From contig CAVZOP010000008.1 of assembly GCA_963776935.1 (NCBI GenBank), positions 124,001 through 188,000 on the forward strand: 64,000 nt of DNA. The letters are read 5' to 3'. This document shows, in pieces, positions 48,291 through 57,165 of the stretch (position 1 is its first letter; each line of letters starts with the position of its first letter). The notes beneath the pieces were generated by a model. It made no database searches and was not told where the DNA came from. It saw only the letters and a program-made list of their open reading frames with translations. The DNA is from JALOLG01 sp963776935. Lineage in GTDB: Bacteria; Actinomycetota; Acidimicrobiia; Acidimicrobiales; Ilumatobacteraceae. Position numbers and translations under genes: made by a program.

Positions 48291-48296
48291 TCGCCG

Positions 48297-49022
48297 TCAG
48301 CGAGTCAGGCGCCCGAACGGCCGAACGGCCGGTCGCTTCCACCCGATGCCGGCGATGAGACCCTTCGGTGGCCAGTGGTCGTCGCGGCTGTAGGCCCACC
48401 ACTCGAACGGGTTGAGGTAGTAGGCGCACGACTCGACCACCTTGGCGTAGGGCTCGCGGCGGTGGCGGGCCACCCAGACGGCCCCACCGACCACCGCCCC
48501 GCCGACCAACCAGCCGACGTACAACACCGGATACAGCGGCCCGAACCAGCGCGCCTGCCATACGTGCACGTCCTCGTGGTCGGTGATCAACCGGCGCCGG
48601 CGCGCGCTCGACAGGTCACCGCCGCCGGCGACCACGTTGCCGAGCGTGAACGCGAACCGGGGGCGGATCTGGAAGCCGCGCCCGTAGACGTGGCGATTGT
48701 GGCGGCGGCTCAACTCGTCGTGGAACTGCGGATCGCCGCGCACCACGGCCGCGACGTGCGCCACGAGTGATCCGGCGGTGGTGGCGAACGCCCACGTCGA
48801 GTCGAGCGCGAACCCGACGACGCCGACCGGCGACCGCCAGTCGTACGTCGCGCGCCATCCGCACACCCCGCCGTTGATCCCGGCGATGGCACCGAGGGGG
48901 ATCGACAGACCCAGCGGCGCCCCCGCGAGGGCGCCGAGTGACGCACCGGCGACGGCCGTGATCGCGGCCTCGGCGATCTGGGGACTCTTGCCTCGGCTGG
49001 CGGCGCCGGGCGCCGGGGTCAC
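48297..49022 (-). CDS. Membrane protein with HExxH motif
   Basis: A 241-residue protein with Gly/Ala-rich membrane helices (ITAVAGASLGALAGAPLGLSIPLGAIAG and VLYVGWLVGGAVVGGAVWVA) and a motif LITDHEDVHVWQ, in which HEDVH matches HExxH, followed by WFGPLYP and a Tyr/Trp-rich end (SCAYYLNPFEWWAYSRDD). Similar stretches occur in proteins of unknown function that have 'HExxHxxQ...WGPL'. A metallopeptidase role is possible, not shown. GTG 49022 overlaps the Bax1 stop, so it follows that gene in an operon. Confidence 0.6.
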   Translation of the reverse strand: MTPAPGAASRGKSPQIAEAAITAVAGASLGALAGAPLGLSIPLGAIAGINGGVCGWRATYDWRSPVGVVGFALDSTWAFATTAGSLVAHVAAVVRGDPQFHDELSRRHNRHVYGRGFQIRPRFAFTLGNVVAGGGDLSSARRRRLITDHEDVHVWQARWFGPLYPVLYVGWLVGGAVVGGAVWVARHRREPYAKVVESCAYYLNPFEWWAYSRDDHWPPKGLIAGIGWKRPAVRPFGRLTR

Positions 49023-49837
49023 CGCTCGCGCAGCTTTGCCAGCAGTCGCAGGATCTCGAGGTACAACCACACGACCGTGACCAGGATGCCGAACGCCGCG
49101 TACCACTCGAAGTCCTTCGACAGTCCCTGCTCCACGCCACGATCGATGAAGTCGAAGTCGAGGGCCAGGTTCATCGCCGCCAGCCCGGCCACGAACAGGC
49201 TGAACCCGATACCGAGCAGGCTCGGGCTCGCGAGGAAGCTGATCGAGTCGGCGCCGGCGAACAGCCGGATCAAGAGGCACACGCCGTAGAACACCATGAT
49301 GCCGAGCGTGGCGCCGACCACGATCCGGCGGAAGCGGTCGGTGACCTTGATGATGCCCGTCTTGTAGAGCACGAGCATCACGCCGAACACGGCGATCGTC
49401 GCCCCGGCCGCCTGCACGACGATGCCGTCGTAGTACGTCTCGTAGCCCTTCGAGATGGCGCCCAGGAAGAAACCCTGCGCCACCGCGTAGATCGGTCCGA
49501 GGATCTTCGCCAGATGAGGCTTGAAGTACAGAAAGATCACGCACGCGAATCCGACCAGGATGCCCACCAACCCGAGTGCGGGGAACTGGTAGGTCTCCTG
49601 GCCGTCGACGGTGGTCGGGCCCTCGGCCGCGATCCACCCGAACGCAGCGGACACGAGCAGCAGCCCGAACAACACTGCGGTCGCGGAGATCGTGCCGCCC
49701 ACCGTCATCACTCCGGTGCGCCACGGTGTGACGGGGCCGTCGGTGATGGGCGGGATGTAGTCGGTGCCCGGCTGCGGCGGTGCCCAGGTCTGCGATGCCT
49801 TGCGCATCGTCGACTCGTTGAACATCGGGTTGGGCAT
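49019..49837 (-). CDS. Bax inhibitor-1/YccA-like membrane protein
   Basis: A 272-residue polytopic protein with seven helices. A polar N-terminus (MPNPMFNESTM) precedes the conserved GQGFFLGAISKGYE and GVMLVLYKTGIIKVT, VVGATLGIMVFYG, NLALDFDFIDRGVEQ and EWYAAFGILVTVVWLYLEILRLL landmarks. AAGGAGGAG lies 3 nt upstream of ATG 49837 at a standard position. The family leaks Ca2+ or H+ in other systems; role in bacteria is uncertain. Confidence 0.88.
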   Translation of the reverse strand: MPNPMFNESTMRKASQTWAPPQPGTDYIPPITDGPVTPWRTGVMTVGGTISATAVLFGLLLVSAAFGWIAAEGPTTVDGQETYQFPALGLVGILVGFACVIFLYFKPHLAKILGPIYAVAQGFFLGAISKGYETYYDGIVVQAAGATIAVFGVMLVLYKTGIIKVTDRFRRIVVGATLGIMVFYGVCLLIRLFAGADSISFLASPSLLGIGFSLFVAGLAAMNLALDFDFIDRGVEQGLSKDFEWYAAFGILVTVVWLYLEILRLLAKLRER

Positions 49838-50234
49838 TCGCTCCTCCTTCAAGCACGCGCGAAGCGCACTACTGACGGCTTCACGCTAGCCCCGTTCGAG
49901 AAAGTTCGCCGGAGACTCACACAACCCACACGTCGGGCCTATCGACGTGGCTCGACCGACGTGCTTCAATCGTCAGTGCAGATGCATCGATCGTCTGCGC
50001 AGATGACCGTCGGAACGGCATCTGGAACGCCGATACAAGAAAGGTTCACGTCCGGCCAGGTTGGGGCGCTTGACCGCGTCGGTATCGTAGCCCCATCTCC
50101 ACGTGCGGTAAGTGGATCCGCGATGAGAGATCGGTGATCGGTCGTTCGTCGGTGGATTTGAGGGTTCGAGCCGCATCGGAGATCGCCAAAGTTTCGCCGA
50201 GTGCGTACCAGACCCCGACCCACCAGGAGCCGCT
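49838..50234. other. Intergenic region upstream of the sigma factor
   Basis: About 400 nt with no credible gene. The stretch is less C-biased than the coding DNA. It contains a near direct repeat of GTGCAGATG / GCGCAGATG (about 49976-50008), but I find no convincing -35/-10 pair, riboswitch or operator. It must hold the divergent promoters of the Bax1 and sigma-factor genes. Confidence 0.5.
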
Positions 50235-51173
50235 GTGGCCAAAGATCGTGTCGAACGCGACGATGAAGATCTCGTCCGCTTGTATCTCACCGATATCGGT
50301 CAGTACACGCTGCTCACCAAGGATGACGAGGTCCGTCTCGCGAAAGCGATCGAGGCCGGCAAGGAAGCCATCGAGCGACTCGATGCGGGCGGCAAGGACG
50401 TCACCGCCGCCAAGAAGCGGGAGTTGCGCCGCACCGCCCGCCACGGCGAAGAGGCCGAGCGTCAGTTCGTGCAGTCGAACCTGCGCCTCGTCGTCTCGAT
50501 CGCCAAGAAGTACCAGGCCTCGGGCCTGCCGCTGCTCGACCTGATCCAGGAGGGCAACCTCGGCCTGATGCACGCCGTCGAGAAGTTCGACTGGCGCAAG
50601 GGGTTCAAGTTCTCGACGTACGCGACGTGGTGGATCCGTCAGGCCATCACCCGTGGCATCGCCAACACCGGCCGCACGATCCGCCTCCCGGTTCACGCCG
50701 GCGACACGCTCGCCCGCCTGCAGAAGGCGCGTTCGCGCCTCGAGCTCAAGTACGGCCGTCCCGCCACGCTCGCCGAGCTGGCGAAAGAGGTCGAGATGCC
50801 CGAGGACAAGGTCACCGAGGCGTTGCGCTTCGCCGCCGAACCGCTGTCGCTCAGCGAGCCGCTGCGCGAGGACGGTGACGCCGAGCTCGGCGACGTCGTC
50901 GAGGACCGTTCGGCCGAGTCACCCTTCGAGGTGGCGGCGACGGCGTTGCTGCCCGAGGAGATCGCTCGCCTGCTGGCGCCGCTCGACGAGCGCGAGCGCG
51001 AGATCCTCAAGCTCCGCTTCGGTCTCGATCGGGGCGAGCCGCGAACGCTCGAAGAGGTCGGCGAGCACTTCAACCTCACGCGTGAGCGCATCCGTCAGAT
51101 CGAGGCCAGGGCGATGAGCAAGCTGCGCCACCCGTCGAGCGACACCGGCGCTCGCGACCTGCTCGCCGTCTGA
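50235..51173 (+). CDS. RNA polymerase sigma-70 factor, group 1/2 (SigA/SigB-like)
   Basis: A 312-residue sigma factor. It has region 1.2 (DLVRLYLTDIGQY), region 2 (SNLRLVVSIAKKYQASGLPLLDLIQEGN, here given by LLDLIQEGNLGLMHAVEKFDW), the -10 recognition helix KFSTYATWWIRQAITR, region 3 and region 4 with LTRERIRQIEARAMSKLR. Region 1.1 is missing, so it is shorter than a typical housekeeping RpoD and could be a group 2 (SigB/HrdB-like) factor. GTG 50235 has AGGAG 5 nt upstream. Confidence 0.93.
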   Translation: MAKDRVERDDEDLVRLYLTDIGQYTLLTKDDEVRLAKAIEAGKEAIERLDAGGKDVTAAKKRELRRTARHGEEAERQFVQSNLRLVVSIAKKYQASGLPLLDLIQEGNLGLMHAVEKFDWRKGFKFSTYATWWIRQAITRGIANTGRTIRLPVHAGDTLARLQKARSRLELKYGRPATLAELAKEVEMPEDKVTEALRFAAEPLSLSEPLREDGDAELGDVVEDRSAESPFEVAATALLPEEIARLLAPLDEREREILKLRFGLDRGEPRTLEEVGEHFNLTRERIRQIEARAMSKLRHPSSDTGARDLLAV

Positions 51174-51278
51174 TTCGCGATTTCGCCCACGCGTGCGCCC
51201 TCGAAACATCGCGCTCCACCACGTCTTGAGACGATGCTGACGTTCATGTTCAGGCGCTGATTTACCGAAGGTATTGGC

Positions 51279-52496
51279 GTGAGTGTGGTGTATCGCCCTC
51301 CGGAACCCGACGAGCTCCGCTCCGTCGGCGCGGTCGTGGCGGTGGCGCTGCTCCAGGCACCGCATTCCGACGAGCTGTGGGGCAAGTCGGAACCCACGTG
51401 GCGTGCCTGCGAGACGATCTCGGCGTTCGACGGCAGTGCGTGCGTCGGCTCGGTGTCGGAGTTCCTCGTCGACACCACGATTCCGGGCGGCGCCCTCCTC
51501 CCAACGGCCGCGATCACACGCGTCGGCGTGCTGCCGACGCACCGCCGCCAGGGCATCGGCAGGCAGTTGATGGAGCGCCTCGTCCTCGAGGCGAGCGGTC
51601 GCGGGCGGATGCTCGCCTCGTTGCGGGCGACCGAGGCCGTGATCTACCCGCGGTTCGGGTTCGGTGTCGCCGGCGAGAACGCGTCGGCCGTGATCGACTC
51701 CAGGCGGTCGCGCCCACTGCGCTCGGCGGAGATCGAGGGCTCGTTCCGCATTCTCGACCGCAGCGAGATCCTCGACGTCGTCCCCGCCCTCTACGAACGC
51801 GTCGCCCACCGGCGGCCGGGCGCGATCACGCGGCCGGACTGGCTCTGGAGCCGCTACCTCGACACGGCGATCGCCGGCTCGGCGGCGTCGTTCGTCGCGG
51901 TGCATCTCGACATCAGCGGCTACCCCGACGGGTACGCGCACTACGACGTGTCGTGGCACGACGAGTTCTCGGAGGCACCGGCCGGGCACGGCCGGATCCG
52001 CGAGCTCTACGGCGCCGACGCCGGCATCGAGGTGGCGATGTGGCGGTACTTGCTCGACATCGACCTGGTGAACATCTGGCGCGCCGACGAGCGGCCCCTC
52101 GACGACGTTGCCAAGTTCGTGGTCGCCGACTCGCGCGCCTACGCCGTGAAGGCGGTTGGCGACGAGCAATGGTTGCGTCTCCTCGACGTCGATGTGGCGC
52201 TCGGAACGCGCACGTACAACTCCACCGATCGAAACGTCACGATCATGGTGCGCGACCCGCTGATGGCCAACAACTCCGGCACCTGGCAGATCGACGCCCA
52301 CGGCGCCTACCGCAGTCATCGAGAGCCCGACCTGATCGTCGGCATCGACACGATGTCAGCCGCCTACATGGGCGGTACTCCGTGGTGGGCGCTGCATGCC
52401 GCCGGCCACGTGCGAGAGCAGCGTCCGAACGCTGTGGTCGATGCCGACAACCTGTTCGCCAGCCGTCCGTTGCCGTATTGCGGCACGTTCTTCTGA
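51279..52496 (+). CDS. Eis-like GNAT N-acetyltransferase
   Basis: A 405-residue protein with an N-terminal GNAT domain (ITRVGVLPTHRRQGIGRQLMERLV, the acetyl-CoA loop R/Q-x-x-G-x-G/A), a second degenerate GNAT fold, and a sterol-carrier-like C-terminus ending CGTFF; the C-terminal Phe carboxylate is the catalytic group in Mycobacterium Eis. YPRFGFGVAGE is also typical. Eis proteins acetylate amines, including aminoglycosides; the natural substrate here is unknown. GTG 51279 starts the conserved domain. Confidence 0.85.
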   Translation: MSVVYRPPEPDELRSVGAVVAVALLQAPHSDELWGKSEPTWRACETISAFDGSACVGSVSEFLVDTTIPGGALLPTAAITRVGVLPTHRRQGIGRQLMERLVLEASGRGRMLASLRATEAVIYPRFGFGVAGENASAVIDSRRSRPLRSAEIEGSFRILDRSEILDVVPALYERVAHRRPGAITRPDWLWSRYLDTAIAGSAASFVAVHLDISGYPDGYAHYDVSWHDEFSEAPAGHGRIRELYGADAGIEVAMWRYLLDIDLVNIWRADERPLDDVAKFVVADSRAYAVKAVGDEQWLRLLDVDVALGTRTYNSTDRNVTIMVRDPLMANNSGTWQIDAHGAYRSHREPDLIVGIDTMSAAYMGGTPWWALHAAGHVREQRPNAVVDADNLFASRPLPYCGTFF

Positions 52497-52561
52497 CGCC
52501 GGTCCGGCGACACGTCGACATCGCGTCGACGCACGTCGTCGGTGCGCCAGCGGGTGACGAG

Positions 52562-52747
52562 CTACCGGCTGGCGCGACTCACGAGGACCGGGCTGTGGCC
52601 GAGCGCCATCGCCCATCCGGTGTCGTCGTAGGCGACCGGCCACGCCCACCCGTTGCCGAGATGGATGTGGGTGATCCGGTGCAGGTGTCCGTGGTAGTCC
52701 ACGACATCCCCCGGCTCGAGGTCGTGGGCAAGAATCGTTGTCATCAC
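52562..52747 (-). CDS. Small hypothetical protein
   Basis: A 61-residue soluble protein rich in His, Gly and Trp (ILAHDLEPGDVVDYHGHLHRITHIHLGNGWAWPVAYDD) with no membrane segment. Its coding status is backed by GGGAGGG at 7-8 nt before ATG 52747 and good codon bias. 'EPGDVVDYHGHLHRI' recalls small KOW/EF-P-like beta folds, but nothing firm. Function unknown. Confidence 0.6.
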   Translation of the reverse strand: MMTTILAHDLEPGDVVDYHGHLHRITHIHLGNGWAWPVAYDDTGWAMALGHSPVLVSRASR

Positions 52748-52932
52748 ACATCCCTCCCTTCAGGGCCGACGTATTTCGTTCGTTCCGGCGGTGGATCCGG
52801 ATGGGTCGGTCGACTCTCAGTACGGCGGGCGCAGCCGCGCGGTTCACCGGTCGATGACGTCCAGCAGAAAAGGCCGCGTGTCGACGAGGGCGTGGGTAGG
52901 GTGATCGGACACTACGGGCCGATGGGAGCTTC

Positions 52933-53904
52933 ATGCCGGCCGATACGGGCGTACGCCTCGCGAACGGTGAACACGTCGTCCAGTTCTACGATCGCGAAGA
53001 CGACCTCGTCGGGGTGGTGGGCGGCTACCTGGCTGCGGCAGTGCTCGATGGTGACGTCGTGATCGTGATCGCCGCGCCGACCCATCTCGACGCGTTCGGT
53101 GTCGCGCTCGCCGCGGCCGGCGTCGATGCCGAAGCCGCCCGAATCGGTGGCGGCCTCATCATGCTCGACGCGGCCGAGACGCTCCGCCGGTTCACGGTCG
53201 ACGGTTCGCTCGACGCCGATCGCTTCGTCGCGTCGATCGGTGCGCTCGTCGGCCCGGCGTCGGAACTCGGCCGGCACGTGCGGGTGTACGGCGAAATGGT
53301 CGCGTTGCTGTGGGATGCCGGCGACGTCGCCGGTGCGATCGAGCTCGAACGCCTGTGGAACGAGCTCGGCGCTTACCTTCCGTTCTCGTTGTTCTGCGGC
53401 TATCCGGCATACATCGCGTCCGATGCGAGTTCGGCCGACGAGTTCGCAGAGCTCTGCCTTCTCCATTCCGACGTGGTCGCAACCGCGCCGACTCCGGCCG
53501 GCGCCGAAGCGACTCGCGGGTTCATCGGCACCACACAGGGACCTCGGCTGGCACGCCGGTTCGTGAGCGAAACGCTGCAACGTTGGGGTCGCGACGACCT
53601 CCTCGACGACGCCGCGCTGATCGTGTCCGAGCTCGCCACCAACGCCGTGGTGCACGCGCGCTCCGACTTCTCAGTGGCGTTGTCGCGCCGTGGCGACGGC
53701 GTGCTGATCGCGGTCGCCGACTCGAGTGTCGACTCGCCGCAATCGCGGTATCCCGGCTGGATGGCCGCGAGCGGGCGTGGGCTACGTGTGGTCGACACCA
53801 TCGCCAGCCGCACCGGCTACGACCTGGTCGACGGCGGCAAGGTGGTCTGGGCCGAGCTCGCCGTCGGCGCCACCGCCGGGGTCTCCCCGAATTCCGTCAA
53901 CTGA
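52933..53904 (+). CDS. MEDS-domain anti-sigma kinase-like protein
   Basis: A 323-residue cytoplasmic protein. The N-terminal half (HVVQFYDREDDLVGVVGGYLAAAVLDGDVVIVIA, here by HVVQFYDREDDLVGVV) is a MEDS/DcmR-like sensory domain; the C-terminal half (about 195-310) is an RsbW-like HATPase_c_2 with N-box ELATNAVVHARS, VADSS and SGRGLRVVD. This is the usual 'sensor plus serine-kinase/anti-sigma' architecture. A cognate anti-sigma antagonist could be the STAS protein at 61008, 7 kb away. ATG 52933. Confidence 0.82.
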   Translation: MPADTGVRLANGEHVVQFYDREDDLVGVVGGYLAAAVLDGDVVIVIAAPTHLDAFGVALAAAGVDAEAARIGGGLIMLDAAETLRRFTVDGSLDADRFVASIGALVGPASELGRHVRVYGEMVALLWDAGDVAGAIELERLWNELGAYLPFSLFCGYPAYIASDASSADEFAELCLLHSDVVATAPTPAGAEATRGFIGTTQGPRLARRFVSETLQRWGRDDLLDDAALIVSELATNAVVHARSDFSVALSRRGDGVLIAVADSSVDSPQSRYPGWMAASGRGLRVVDTIASRTGYDLVDGGKVVWAELAVGATAGVSPNSVN

Positions 53905-53950
53905 CGGCACTCTGCGTTCGGTCCGGCGACATCCGGGCCGCCGAGTTCGC

Positions 53951-53980
53951 CCGGCGAGGGGACTCGCGCCCCCTCGCCGG
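53951..53980. terminator. Stem-loop between convergent genes
   Basis: CCGGCGAGGGG (53951-53961) and CCCCTCGCCGG (53970-53980) are a perfect 11-bp stem with an 8-nt loop (ACTCGCGC), between the MEDS gene stop and the stop of the convergent secreted protein. Very stable by composition; likely bidirectional terminator. Confidence 0.75.
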
Positions 53981-53990
53981 ACGATCGGTC

Positions 53991-55049
53991 TCAGCCGCCC
54001 AGCGCCGGATCAGGGCCCTCGGCGACGGTGGTCGACTCCGCCACGACGAGCGGCGCGACGCCGGCGTCGCCGAGGGCAACCGTCTGCGCCGTCACCGACG
54101 ACTCGTGCACGAACAGGATCTCGGGCGCGACCGCATTGAAGTTGGCTCGGAGTTGGTACGTGTGGACGCCTGGTGAAGCGGCGACCAGCGCATCGATCGA
54201 CAGCGACTCCCGACATCTCGTCCACGACGTAGCGGTAGAACGAGCCCGCGGTCCCTGACGAGATGACTGTGCCGGCCTCGACATCGAAGATCTCGATCCC
54301 GACGTTGCACGCTCCGATTCCCGGACACGCCGTCGCAATGACGGCGTTGCCGAAGATGCTCGCCTGACCGGTGACGTGGACGAACTGCTTCTCACCGGCC
54401 GGCACCGTGAGGTGGCCGTGGCGAAGACTTCGCCGTTCGACGGACGGAGGTTCGTCGGCCCTGTGCCCCTGGCGATGCGTCCCTGGCGGGCCTCGAGCGT
54501 GGCGATCCCCTCCCGGGTGTTGTAGCCGACGACGTCGATGAGGATGTCGGTCGTCGGTCCGGCCGTGCCGTAGGCGTCGAACGTGATCTCGATCTTGCCG
54601 GCGTCGGCGCCCGCGGTCGGCAGGCTGACGGTGACGGCGTTGGGCAGGATCTCACCGGAGACGACGTTGAGGCTCGACGTCGACGGCACGCCCGGTGCGT
54701 CCGCGGGGCGGATGCTGATGAACCCGTTGGCCGTCGGTGAGACCGCGGTGACGTTGAGCACGACACCGGTCGAGCCGGTCGGCACGACGATGACGTTGCC
54801 CGACGTCGTCGGGATGCTGCCGGTGACCTGCAGGTCCTGCGGCACGGCGGACACGAATGGCCCGGCGAGACCGACGTTGGTTGGATCGCGGCTGTCAAGG
54901 ATGCGTACCGGGGTCACCGGCACGAACGTCGACTCGTTCGGCCCGATCGCCGCGTTGGCGCGCCAGGCCGCAAATGACGCGACGACGATGATGGTCAGGG
55001 CGATTCCGACGGTGAACCACATCACCGATCGGATGCGTATCGTCAACAT
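53991..55049 (-). CDS. Secreted or anchored protein with PVRILDSR surface module (two apparent indels)
   Basis: About 352 residues with one missing base near 54415 and one extra near 54207 corrected; the middle then reads VPAGEKQFVHVTGQASIFGNAVIATAC, here cited by KQFVHVTGQASIFGNAV. An N-terminal helix (MWFTVGIALTIIVVASFAA) anchors or exports it. The early part, VPVTPVRILDSRDP and GVVLNVTAVSPTANGFISI, is the same module as in the subtilisin repeats. GGAGG lies about 10 nt before ATG 55049. Function unknown, extracellular. Confidence 0.7.
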   Translation of the reverse strand: MLTIRIRSVMWFTVGIALTIIVVASFAAWRANAAIGPNESTFVPVTPVRILDSRDPTNVGLAGPFVSAVPQDLQVTGSIPTTSGNVIVVPTGSTGVVLNVTAVSPTANGFISIRPADAPGVPSTSSLNVVSGEILPNAVTVSLPTAGADAGKIEITFDAYGTAGPTTDILIDVVGYNTREGIATLEARQGRIARGTGPTNLRPSNGEVFATATSRCRPVRSSSSTSPVRRASSATPSLRRRVRESERATSGSRSSMSRPAQSSRQGPRARSTATSWTRCRESLSIDALVAASPGVHTYQLRANFNAVAPEILFVHESSVTAQTVALGDAGVAPLVVAESTTVAEGPDPALGG

Positions 55050-55220
55050 GTTCGAGAAACCTCCGCTCGTGCACGACATCCGTGTCGTGCGTCACGGGGA
55101 AGCTACTCGGGCGCCCGATCCCGCGATCGGACTTAACGCGACGACGGGTCGCCGTCCGTGCACCGCGACCGATCCTGATACCGTCGTCGCCGCCTTGTCG
55201 CGCGGTGAAGGGGGAGCACG

Positions 55221-56804
55221 ATGAAGACGGTGAATACGAGATTGGTGGCCGGGTTCGCGATCGTCGTGGCGGCGATGACCGCGCCTGCGACGAGCGTGGC
55301 CGCGCCCGGCGGCCAGGGCGACGGCAAGCCGGTGGTCGGGGCTCGTTCACTCGGCGATCCGCTGCTTCCGCAACTCGGCAACGGCGGCTACGACGTCCAG
55401 CACTACACGATCAAGCTCGACTACGACCCGGTCGCCAATCGCTTCAACAGCGCCAAGACGACGATCGTCGCGGTCGCCTCGGCGAAGCTCCAAGAGTTCA
55501 GCCTCGACTTCCAGGACGACCTCGAGGTTCGCAGCGTGACGGTCGATCGTCGCGACGCCGACTTCCGGTTCGAAGTCGCCACGCCCCAGCTGAGCGATGA
55601 TCCCGAAGTCACTCAACCGATGAAGTTGGTGGTCACACCGCGCCCGTCGTCGCGACCGCTGGCCGGGCGCGAGTTCACCGTCGTGGTGCAGTATCGGGGA
55701 ACCCCGCAGCCGATCACCGATCCCGACACGTCGATCGAGGGGTGGATCCAGGCCTGCTTCCCGCTCAACCCACCCCGCACCTGCGACGGGGCGTTCGTCG
55801 TGAACGAGCCGATGGGTGCCCAGAGCTGGTTCCCGTCGAACAACTACCCGACCGACAAGGCGACGTTCGACACGATCATCACCGTGCCCAACGCCAAGAC
55901 CGCGCTCGGGATCGGCGAGCTCGTCGAACGCACCGACAATCGCGACGGAACGAGCACGTGGCACTGGTACGAGGACGACCCGTCGGCGACGTATCTCACG
56001 ACGGCGACCGTCGGCGACTTCACCTACACCGTGGGGTCGATGGTCGAAACGTCCACGGGCGTCACGCTCCCGGTGTACAACGCCATCGACAGCACTGCGT
56101 CGCCGACGCAGCTGGCGGCGATCAACGCGTCGCTCGCCCGGGCACCTGACCAGATCAACTTCCTGAGCGACCTGTTCGGCCCGTACCCGTTCGACTCCAC
56201 CGGTGCTGTCGCCGACCGTGCGGCCGGCGTCGGGTACGCGCTCGAGGTGCAGACCAAGCCGCACTACTCCGGCACTTTCACCGCTGGCAACCCCTCGATC
56301 AACATCGGTACCCAGCTCCACGAGCTCGCCCACCAGTGGGTGGGCAACAGCGTCACGCTGGAGACCTGGAGCGACATCTGGTTCAACGAGGGGTGGGCCA
56401 ACTGGGCGGAGTGGTACTGGCAGTTCAGCGAGAACGGTGGCGACGACCCGGCCGCGATTTTCGACGAGGTCTACGCCGAGACGCCCGACGAGGACTGGGA
56501 GATCGCACCAGCGGTCCTCGACGGCGATCCCGCGAATCTCTTCGCCTTCTTCCCGACCTACGAACGGGGAGCGATGACGGTGCAGGGTTACCGCGAGATC
56601 GTCGGTGACGACGTCTTCTTCGAGTTCGCCAGGGCGATCCAGCAAGAGTTCCGCCACGGGAACATCTCCACCGTCGAGTTCATCGACTTGGCGCTGGAAC
56701 GCTCGGGGCTCTCCGGCGACCAGCTCACACTGCTCGGCGACTACTTCCAGCAGTGGCTCTACGGCGAGACCAAGCCGACGATCCTCCCCGAATCGTTCGG
56801 CTGA
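55221..56804 (+). CDS. Secreted M1-family metallopeptidase
   Basis: A 527-residue protein with a signal peptide (LVAGFAIVVAAMTAPATSVAA), then the beta-sandwich domain (YDVQHYTIKLDYDP) and catalytic domain with HELAHQW (367-373) and third zinc ligand Glu390 in NEGWA, 18 residues after the second His. The exopeptidase GAMEN loop is replaced by GVGYALE. It removes N-terminal residues from peptides outside the cell. GGGGGAG lies 4 nt before ATG 55221. Confidence 0.9.
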   Translation: MKTVNTRLVAGFAIVVAAMTAPATSVAAPGGQGDGKPVVGARSLGDPLLPQLGNGGYDVQHYTIKLDYDPVANRFNSAKTTIVAVASAKLQEFSLDFQDDLEVRSVTVDRRDADFRFEVATPQLSDDPEVTQPMKLVVTPRPSSRPLAGREFTVVVQYRGTPQPITDPDTSIEGWIQACFPLNPPRTCDGAFVVNEPMGAQSWFPSNNYPTDKATFDTIITVPNAKTALGIGELVERTDNRDGTSTWHWYEDDPSATYLTTATVGDFTYTVGSMVETSTGVTLPVYNAIDSTASPTQLAAINASLARAPDQINFLSDLFGPYPFDSTGAVADRAAGVGYALEVQTKPHYSGTFTAGNPSINIGTQLHELAHQWVGNSVTLETWSDIWFNEGWANWAEWYWQFSENGGDDPAAIFDEVYAETPDEDWEIAPAVLDGDPANLFAFFPTYERGAMTVQGYREIVGDDVFFEFARAIQQEFRHGNISTVEFIDLALERSGLSGDQLTLLGDYFQQWLYGETKPTILPESFG

Positions 56805-56906
56805 GCGATCGGTGAGCTCGACCGCAAGGCTGCCGGCCGGGGCCGCCCGTGAGGCCCGACAACGACGCCCGTGACGGCCTGGAAGTTGCTCTGACCTGGA
56901 GGTTCT

Positions 56907-57002
56907 TGGCGGAGGTGGACGGGAATCGAACCCGCCGGACAGGGATCGCCTGTCCCAGCCGCTTTGAAGGCGGTGGAGCCCACCAGGTGCCCGGACACCT
57001 CC
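56907..57002 (-). tRNA. selC: tRNA-Sec (anticodon UCA)
   Basis: The reverse complement is 93 nt plus an encoded CCA. It has the extended acceptor GGAGGTG / CACCTCC, a long D arm, anticodon loop CTTCAAA giving UCA, which reads UGA, and a large extra arm with GGACAGG / CCTGTCC. The T arm GGCGGG-TTCGATT-CCCGTC is standard. These features together are specific to selenocysteine tRNA. No selA, selB or selD is in the window. It lies 102 nt after the M1 gene. Confidence 0.93.
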
Positions 57003-57022
57003 GCCGAGCACCGTAGCGGCCC

Positions 57023-57092
57023 CACCCCCCGAACTGTCTGCTCCAAACTGCCCAGCTGCTCATCTGAGGCAGACAGTTCGGGTTGGGGGGTG
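57023..57092. repeat. Structured palindromic repeat, copy C
   Basis: Outer arms CACCCCCCGAACTGTCTG and CAGACAGTTCGGGTTGGGGGGTG enclose a poorly paired inner left segment (CTCCAAAC) opposite ATCTGAGG. The right half GCTCATCTGAGGCAGACAG is identical to copies A and B. It sits 5' of tRNA-Sec and ahead of the Tad operon. Confidence 0.8.
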
Positions 57093-57165
57093 CGGGGTCG
57101 GGGCGGCGGGGGTACGGTCGGGCGTCCGGCTTCCTCCTGTGATCGTCGATCGCATCGAGGTCGTC

